Shown here piece after piece: positions 59,601 through 64,000 of a stretch of 64,000 bases of DNA. The stretch spans positions 682,001-746,000 of the forward strand of contig NZ_JALAMS010000001.1 in NCBI RefSeq assembly GCF_026790145.1. The letters are read 5' to 3'. Source of the stretch: Bacillus_I endophytica_A. GTDB taxonomy: Bacteria; Bacillota; Bacilli; Bacillales; Bacillaceae_H. The notes beneath the pieces are model-generated. The model worked only from the letters and a program-made list of their open reading frames with translations, did no database searches and was not told the DNA's origin. The translations under genes and the position numbers were made by a program. The first letter of the stretch is position 1. Each line of letters begins with the position of its first letter.

Positions 59601-59629
59601 TTGACTTTTTTAATAAAACAATGTAAAAC
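59601..59629 (+). promoter_or_regulatory. Sigma-A promoter of sigM
   Basis: TTGACT, 17 nt, TAAAAC; gives basal transcription next to the sigma-M site. Confidence 0.55.
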
Positions 59630-59714
59630 CAGAAATTAAGGTGCAACTTTTTGCTGCCTCGATTCGTTTTGTAAACGGAATAAACGGGTGGAGGTTATAG
59701 AAAGGGAAAATACA

Positions 59715-60218
59715 ATGGATGAACAAACGTTAGAAGACTTATATAGGCAATATGTAACAGATGTGTATCGATACCTCCTTTCGTTAAGTAAAGACCATTA
59801 TATAAGTGAGGATTTAGTGCAGGAAGTATTTTATCGTGCTTACTTACATGTTGATAAAGATGAGACAACCAATATAAAAGCCTGGCTATTTAGAGTTGCG
59901 CATAACGTGTGGATTGATTTCTTAAGGAAACATAAACGTGTATCTGTTGTTGATGATGAATTTTTTCGGACTGTTCAATCGAACGATCAAGTGGAAAAAC
60001 AGGTACTTACAAAAGATTCGGTTCAAAATGTTTTTAACGCTATGGACGAACTATCTCCTAAATATAGACAAGCTGTCTTGCTATCGGATGTAAGAGAACT
60101 TACATATCAGGAAGCAGCAGATGAGATGGGTGTATCGCTTGCGAACTACAAAAGTATTTTGTTTCGAGCACGACGGAAACTGCGCAAGTTAAAGGAAAAG
60201 GATGATGACATTGGATAA
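59715..60218 (+). CDS. sigM: ECF sigma factor SigM
   Basis: 167 residues. Region 2 (EDLYRQYVTDVYRYLLSLSKDHYISEDLVQEVFYRAYLHV, WLFRVAHNVWIDFLRKHK) and region 4 (LSPKYRQAVLLSDVRELTYQEAADEMGVSLANYKSILFRARRKLR). Close to B. subtilis SigM, and followed by the yhdL and yhdK genes in the same order. Controls wall-stress genes under antibiotics, salt or acid. Start at ATG with GAAAGGG upstream; a GTG at 59688 is also in frame. Confidence 0.9.
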   Translation: MDEQTLEDLYRQYVTDVYRYLLSLSKDHYISEDLVQEVFYRAYLHVDKDETTNIKAWLFRVAHNVWIDFLRKHKRVSVVDDEFFRTVQSNDQVEKQVLTKDSVQNVFNAMDELSPKYRQAVLLSDVRELTYQEAADEMGVSLANYKSILFRARRKLRKLKEKDDDIG

Positions 60219-61293
60219 TGAATTTCGCAAGAAGCTAGAGCTCTATAAAGAAGGAAAACTTTCTCACGCTGAGGAAGAGGAGCTAGAGCAAGACTTAGAA
60301 AAGTTTGAGGTTTATCAAGATTTTCTTGATGAAGAATTTGAACCGAATATGGAAGAGCAAGGATTATCGGAAGAGAAAAAGTTGAAATTAATCAACTTAG
60401 GAAGAAGAAAAGCTGTAATTAAAGCCGCTTTGCTTGGAAGCGTATTGCTTCTTTCTATCTTACCTGCTGGGACGCTTTTAACGTATATCTTTTACGGATA
60501 CGGAGAAGAACAAAATATGGCAAATCGCTTTTTGGACGTTGCCTCAGATACGGTAATGGTCACAGAGCCCAACGTACAAATTGATCGCAATAAGTTTCAT
60601 GAGCAAGTTGGTCTTTTTACGTTAAGTGCCAATCTTGATATGTGGAAACAAGTTGGAACAGAACAGACACGGATTGGGGACAAAGGACTTAATTTATGGT
60701 TTAGCAACCTTGAAAACGTGGATCATAATTATTTAAGCGATTCTTTTTCTTCTTCTCAGAAAGTGAAAGACTTAAAAATCCATCATCCGAGCGTGAGCCC
60801 GTTTCCTTCATCTGAAAAAGAGTGGCAGCGTTTAAGTCAGCTACCAGAAGGAACGGTTGCAGAGGCCTACGTGTCGTTCGACAAATTATATGATCCAAGT
60901 GATGTGGAAAATCTTCTAGGGAATATGGATCATAAAACATTATGGTATGCTATTGATACAGGATATGAAAAAGAACAAAAAGATAAAAATGGCGTTGTTG
61001 TAACACCAATCGGTTATCCTGTAGAAAATGGAATTGAAAATCCGAAGAAAATGACAACAGAGGAATTTCATCAAATCTTAAAAGAGCTTACTGAGAATGA
61101 AGAGTGGTCTGAAAAAATAGCAAAATCGCGGGACTTGCATTTAAAAGAACGCTTAGCTTATGTCAATAAAAACGGCATCAAAACATATGGTATTGTTATG
61201 ACAGGCCCAACAAAAGAAATTTTGAAGCTAAAGGATAATAAGCATGTAAAAGGATTAGAACTAGGTGAGGTGGAACTTTGGCAATGGGAATAA
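60202..61293 (+). CDS. yhdL: Anti-sigma-M factor YhdL
   Basis: 363 residues. Cytosolic sigma-binding N-terminus (1-75: LELYKEGKLSHAEEEELEQDLEKFEVYQDFLDEE), one membrane helix (about 76-97), and an extracellular domain (Sigma_reg_C) ending GLELGEVELWQW. Matches B. subtilis YhdL across its length. Overlaps sigM by 17 bases; two tandem ATG codons. Confidence 0.9.
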   Translation: MMTLDNEFRKKLELYKEGKLSHAEEEELEQDLEKFEVYQDFLDEEFEPNMEEQGLSEEKKLKLINLGRRKAVIKAALLGSVLLLSILPAGTLLTYIFYGYGEEQNMANRFLDVASDTVMVTEPNVQIDRNKFHEQVGLFTLSANLDMWKQVGTEQTRIGDKGLNLWFSNLENVDHNYLSDSFSSSQKVKDLKIHHPSVSPFPSSEKEWQRLSQLPEGTVAEAYVSFDKLYDPSDVENLLGNMDHKTLWYAIDTGYEKEQKDKNGVVVTPIGYPVENGIENPKKMTTEEFHQILKELTENEEWSEKIAKSRDLHLKERLAYVNKNGIKTYGIVMTGPTKEILKLKDNKHVKGLELGEVELWQWE

Positions 61294-61574
61294 GAACAAA
61301 GCGAAATCATGAAGAACCCCTTATTGGGTTAATATCGTTTGGAATCGGTTTTTTAGGATTGATTTTAGCTAATGTGACCATTTTAACGCAAAAGATGTAT
61401 TTAGAGATTCTCCTTCCATTTTTATTTATTGGAGGAGGGCTTGGTTTCATTAGTTTATTTTTAAAGCGCCGAAAAAGCACGCTGTCACTTTTAGGTTTTT
61501 TACTGAACGTGGTTATTTTAATTTCATCTGCGCTTGTTGTACATTATATAGGAGTAATTCACAATCTACCTTAA
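61278..61574 (+). CDS. yhdK: Sigma-M negative regulator YhdK
   Basis: 98 residues, three membrane helices (about 15-33, 41-60, 70-92). Equivalent to B. subtilis YhdK, which works with YhdL to hold SigM at the membrane. Overlaps yhdL by 16 bases. Confidence 0.8.
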   Translation: MAMGIRTKRNHEEPLIGLISFGIGFLGLILANVTILTQKMYLEILLPFLFIGGGLGFISLFLKRRKSTLSLLGFLLNVVILISSALVVHYIGVIHNLP

Positions 61575-61608
61575 AAGGCTCGGGAACTTCATCCCCAGCC
61601 TTTTTTTG
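61572..61608. terminator. Bidirectional terminator of the sigM operon
   Basis: AAAAGGCT..GGG/CCC..AGCCTTTT stem, T7, between convergent genes. Confidence 0.85.
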
Positions 61609-62107
61609 GGTTTGCGTAGTTTATAACGTTGTTAATAAAAGAAAGCTTTTGACTAATATATTCTTGAAGATCGTGAACCCCGTTTCTTACAAGGCCGTGT
61701 TTAAAGCTGCCGAAGTTTTGGGCAATCTTAGGTGTGCTGCGTAAGTAGTCGCGCCAAAGTAGTCCGTTTCTCCACCGCTCTCCATCATAAAGAACAATAT
61801 GTAAGTTAATCGAAAGGTTTGTTCGTTTTGTAAAAAGCAATCTTTCATTTTCTATTTCTTCAGCTAATGTGTAATCAAGACTTTCTAATTTATGATAGAG
61901 TGGCTCTGTTAGTCGTAAAGAATACATGCCTGCTTGAATATCGATAACAGGTCTTGCAATCATCCCTTCTACAGCAGTACTTCCTACATGTTCTATATCA
62001 CATAAGTCCATACCTAACGCTTTTTTGATTCGATGTTTTTCATAATGGAAGAGCTTCGGCCACGCTGGGTCATAAGTGGAAAGTGAAATGGTTTCTTCTT
62101 TTTTCAA
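61589..62107 (-). CDS. GrpB/UPF0157-family protein (second copy)
   Basis: 172 residues: LSTYDPAWPKLFHYEK, DIEHVGSTAVEGMIARPVIDIQAG, NLHIVLYDGERWRNGLLWRDYLR. Distant paralogue of 44505-45062. TTG start with GGGAGGG 7 nt upstream. Function unknown. Confidence 0.82.
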   Translation of the reverse strand: MKKEETISLSTYDPAWPKLFHYEKHRIKKALGMDLCDIEHVGSTAVEGMIARPVIDIQAGMYSLRLTEPLYHKLESLDYTLAEEIENERLLFTKRTNLSINLHIVLYDGERWRNGLLWRDYLRSTPKIAQNFGSFKHGLVRNGVHDLQEYISQKLSFINNVINYANPKKGWG

Positions 62108-62262
62108 TCTTTATCCCTCCCAAATCACCATTCATTAAAAGTATACAAAAAAAATACTCGTTTGTTATCAAATTTGATGATTATAAGCAAACGGTAATGA
62201 AAAAGTAATCGGTTTGTAAATTTTAATCATACTATGCAAACTTAAACGATATATAGGAGTTG

Positions 62263-62295
62263 AGTCAAGAAAGACTTATCGAGTCTTTCTTGACT
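62263..62295. promoter_or_regulatory. Upstream activating sequence for gabT
   Basis: AGTCAAGAAAGACT (62263-62276) and its exact inverse AGTCTTTCTTGACT (62282-62295) with a 5-nt spacer, 55 bases before the -24 element. Probable binding site of the PAS/sigma-54 activator encoded downstream. It lacks a T tail, so not a terminator. Confidence 0.7.
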
Positions 62296-62350
62296 TAACC
62301 TATGCATAGAGCAGAGGATAAAAATCTTTTCTTATCGTCTTTTTAAAAGA

Positions 62351-62366
62351 TGGCACAAAACTTGCA
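62351..62366 (+). promoter_or_regulatory. Sigma-54 (SigL) promoter of gabT
   Basis: TGGCAC-N5-TTGCA matches the -24/-12 consensus exactly, 40 bases before the gabT start. Confidence 0.9.
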
Positions 62367-62406
62367 TTATAAGAGAGGGAAGACTTTATTTAGAGGAGAG
62401 ATTGCA

Positions 62407-63738
62407 ATGAGCAAAGAATATAAGAAATCAGAACAGCTATTAAAACGAAGAGAAGCTATTGTTCCAAAAGGCGTTAGTTATGGGAATAAGGCATTTGCTC
62501 AAAAAGCAGAGGGAGCTCTTGTTACAGACGTAGATGGCAATACATTTATTGATTTTGCAGGAGCGATTGGAACAATTAACGTTGGCCATAGTCATCCAAA
62601 AGTGACAGAAGCCTTGCACAAACAAATTGATGATTTTATTCATACAGGATTTAATGTGATGATGTATGAGTCATATATTGAATTAGCGGAAAAGTTAGCA
62701 AGCCTTGCACCAGGAAGTTTTGAAAAAAAAGTAATGTTTTTAAATAGTGGAGCAGAAGCTGTGGAAAATGCAGTGAAAATTGCTCGTAAATATACGAAGC
62801 GCCAAGGAGTAATTTCCTTTACACGCGGCTTTCATGGCAGAACGTTAATGACGATGACGATGACAGGGAAAGTAAAGCCTTATAAATACGGATTTGGTCC
62901 TTTTGCACCTGAAGTGTATAAAGCACCTTATCCATATGAATATCGTCGTCCTGAAGGAATGACAGAAGAGCAGTATACAGATTTTATTATTGATGAATTC
63001 AAAAAGTTTGTCTTGTATGAAGTAGCTCCAGAGACAGTAGCTGCAGTTGTAATGGAGCCTGTTCAAGGAGAAGGTGGTTTTATTGTCCCATCTAAAAAGT
63101 TTGTTAAAGAGATTGCTGAATTTTGTAAGGAGCATGGAATACTGTTCGTAGCAGATGAAATTCAAACAGGGTTTGCACGCACAGGAAAAACGTTTGCCAT
63201 TGAGCATTTTGACGTTGAGCCAGACTTAATCACAGTTTCAAAATCTTTAGCAGCAGGTGTCCCGCTCAGCGGAGTAATAGGACGAAGTGAAGTAATGGAT
63301 ACAGCTGCCCCTGGAGAACTTGGAGGAACCTATTGCGGAAGCCCGCTTGGTTGTAAAGCTGCTCTTGCTGTTCTTGATATCATTGAAGAGGAACAGTTAA
63401 ATGATAGAGCTGTTAAGCTTGGTGAAACTGTAACAAACCGTTTTAAAACATGGCAGGAAACATTTGAATGTATCGGAGACGTTCGTTCTCTTGGTGCTAT
63501 GTGTGCAATGGAGCTTGTAAAAGATCCAAAAACAAAAGAGCCCGACGCTCTTCTCGCTAAAGAAATTGCTCAAAAAGCGAATGAAAGAGGTTTGCTTCTT
63601 TTGAGTGCTGGAGTATATGGGAATGTATTGCGTGTTCTTATGCCGCTTGTGATTACAGATGAACAGCTTGAACAAGGGTTAGTTCTAATGGAAGAGCTAT
63701 TGAAAGAATGTACATCTAGCAAAGAGTTCTCATATTAA
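62407..63738 (+). CDS. gabT: 4-aminobutyrate (GABA) aminotransferase
   Basis: 443 residues, class III PLP aminotransferase. PLP-binding: NSGAEAVENAVK, Asp250 in FVADEIQTGFARTG, Lys279 in TVSKSLAAGVPLSG. Transfers the amino group of GABA to 2-oxoglutarate giving succinate semialdehyde and glutamate. Start at ATG after AGAGGAGAG; the open frame upstream runs through the promoter. Sigma-54 dependent, so inducible by an activator. Confidence 0.9.
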   Translation: MSKEYKKSEQLLKRREAIVPKGVSYGNKAFAQKAEGALVTDVDGNTFIDFAGAIGTINVGHSHPKVTEALHKQIDDFIHTGFNVMMYESYIELAEKLASLAPGSFEKKVMFLNSGAEAVENAVKIARKYTKRQGVISFTRGFHGRTLMTMTMTGKVKPYKYGFGPFAPEVYKAPYPYEYRRPEGMTEEQYTDFIIDEFKKFVLYEVAPETVAAVVMEPVQGEGGFIVPSKKFVKEIAEFCKEHGILFVADEIQTGFARTGKTFAIEHFDVEPDLITVSKSLAAGVPLSGVIGRSEVMDTAAPGELGGTYCGSPLGCKAALAVLDIIEEEQLNDRAVKLGETVTNRFKTWQETFECIGDVRSLGAMCAMELVKDPKTKEPDALLAKEIAQKANERGLLLLSAGVYGNVLRVLMPLVITDEQLEQGLVLMEELLKECTSSKEFSY

Positions 63739-63810
63739 AACAAGTCTATAATCTTTTTTCCCCTTTATGCTATGATGAAGATAAAAGAATTGAGCAAAAG
63801 GGGAAAAAAG

Positions 63811-64000
63811 ATGACATTTCATACCCATCATCATGGACAGATAGCAGAAGAGCTTTACGATATTTTTGAATCATCTTTTGATGAAATTTTTGTAACGGAT
63901 GCAAATGGTACGGTCATTATGGTGAACTCAACTTGTGAACAGTACTATGGTCTCTCTAAATCAGACTTTGTTGGAAAGCATGTAAGGGAGCTAGAAGAGC
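63811..64000 (+). CDS. Sigma-54-dependent activator with N-terminal PAS domain, 5' part
   Basis: 63 codons visible before the window ends; a PAS domain starts about residue 15 (YDIFESSFDEIFVTDANGTVIMVNSTCEQYYGLSKSDFVGKHV). This N-terminus with the adjacent sigma-54 promoter and UAS indicates a RocR/BkdR-type enhancer-binding protein controlling gabT. The AAA+ and HTH parts are not in the window. AAAAGGGG 8 nt before the ATG. Confidence 0.75.
   Translation, partial: MTFHTHHHGQIAEELYDIFESSFDEIFVTDANGTVIMVNSTCEQYYGLSKSDFVGKHVRELEE

Noticed and set aside
1..64000. Search for CRISPR arrays, insertion sequences, phage genes, tRNA or rRNA
   Set aside because: No spaced direct repeats, transposase or integrase motifs, att-like duplications, or tRNA/rRNA signatures were seen on either strand by eye; short or diverged elements could be missed.

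Overview
The window looks like chromosomal DNA of a low-GC Gram-positive endospore-former of the family Bacillaceae. This rests on AGGAGG-type ribosome binding sites, frequent TTG and GTG starts, U-tailed intrinsic terminators after most genes, and recognisable Bacillus gene sets: cssRS, sigM-yhdL-yhdK, murR-murQ-murP, a lysine riboswitch on a permease, YrzI, YvrJ and DUF1659/DUF2922 small proteins. No rRNA, tRNA, insertion sequence, prophage or CRISPR array was seen. Most transcription units are one to three genes long.

Layout. 1-6.6 kb: the 3' end of deoD, tatA, a CNNM/CorC-type transporter, a predicted small RNA, a RodA-like SEDS protein, a glucose-type PTS IIA, and a small leader gene in front of a lipoprotein YidC. 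6.6-10.3 kb (minus strand): a sortase with its probable LPXTG-type substrate, an XRE regulator, and a second CNNM protein. 10.5-17.6 kb: an HD hydrolase, the secretion-stress system CssRS, small ORFs, a nucleotidase, a CBS protein, a sirtuin, a MerR regulator, and a third CNNM protein. 17.6-33 kb: an MscS channel, an M24 peptidase, a possible toxin/immunity pair, an ABC exporter, a Zur-box locus with a MATE transporter, two Nudix enzymes, cardiolipin synthase, LemA/TPM, a lipid kinase, a nucleotide-sugar dehydrogenase and YteA. 33-36.4 kb: MurNAc uptake and catabolism (murR, murQ, murP) with a cre box. 36.4-51.9 kb: YtoQ, a carbonic anhydrase/SulP pair, an esterase, MtaD, two GDPDs, a HAD phosphatase, a lysine-riboswitch permease, a decayed TspO-like gene, OsmC and DNA polymerase IV. 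51.9-61.6 kb: YlmA, a cluster of tiny peptides, an ECF sigma/PadR/SEDS operon, a flavoprotein, DUF1659/DUF2922/YvrJ and the sigM operon. 61.6-64 kb: a GrpB protein, then gabT behind a sigma-54 promoter, followed by the start of its likely PAS activator.

The most notable signals are regulatory RNA structures. (1) All three CNNM/CorC paralogues have a Shine-Dalgarno sequence and a start codon separated by a hairpin. Removing the hairpin restores normal spacing in every copy. (2) The 97-codon ORF before yidC2 resembles the MifM arrest peptide. It has a membrane segment and a DEED motif, and a 12-bp duplex masks the yidC2 ribosome binding site starting just after the DEED codons. (3) Between the 3' ends of rodA and the first CNNM gene lies a complete promoter, cre box and terminator unit with no gene, which predicts a CcpA-controlled sRNA of about 145 nt. 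Envelope homeostasis recurs through the window: secretion stress, sigma M, YidC, RodA, MurNAc recycling, Tat, sortase, and an ECF-linked SEDS protein.
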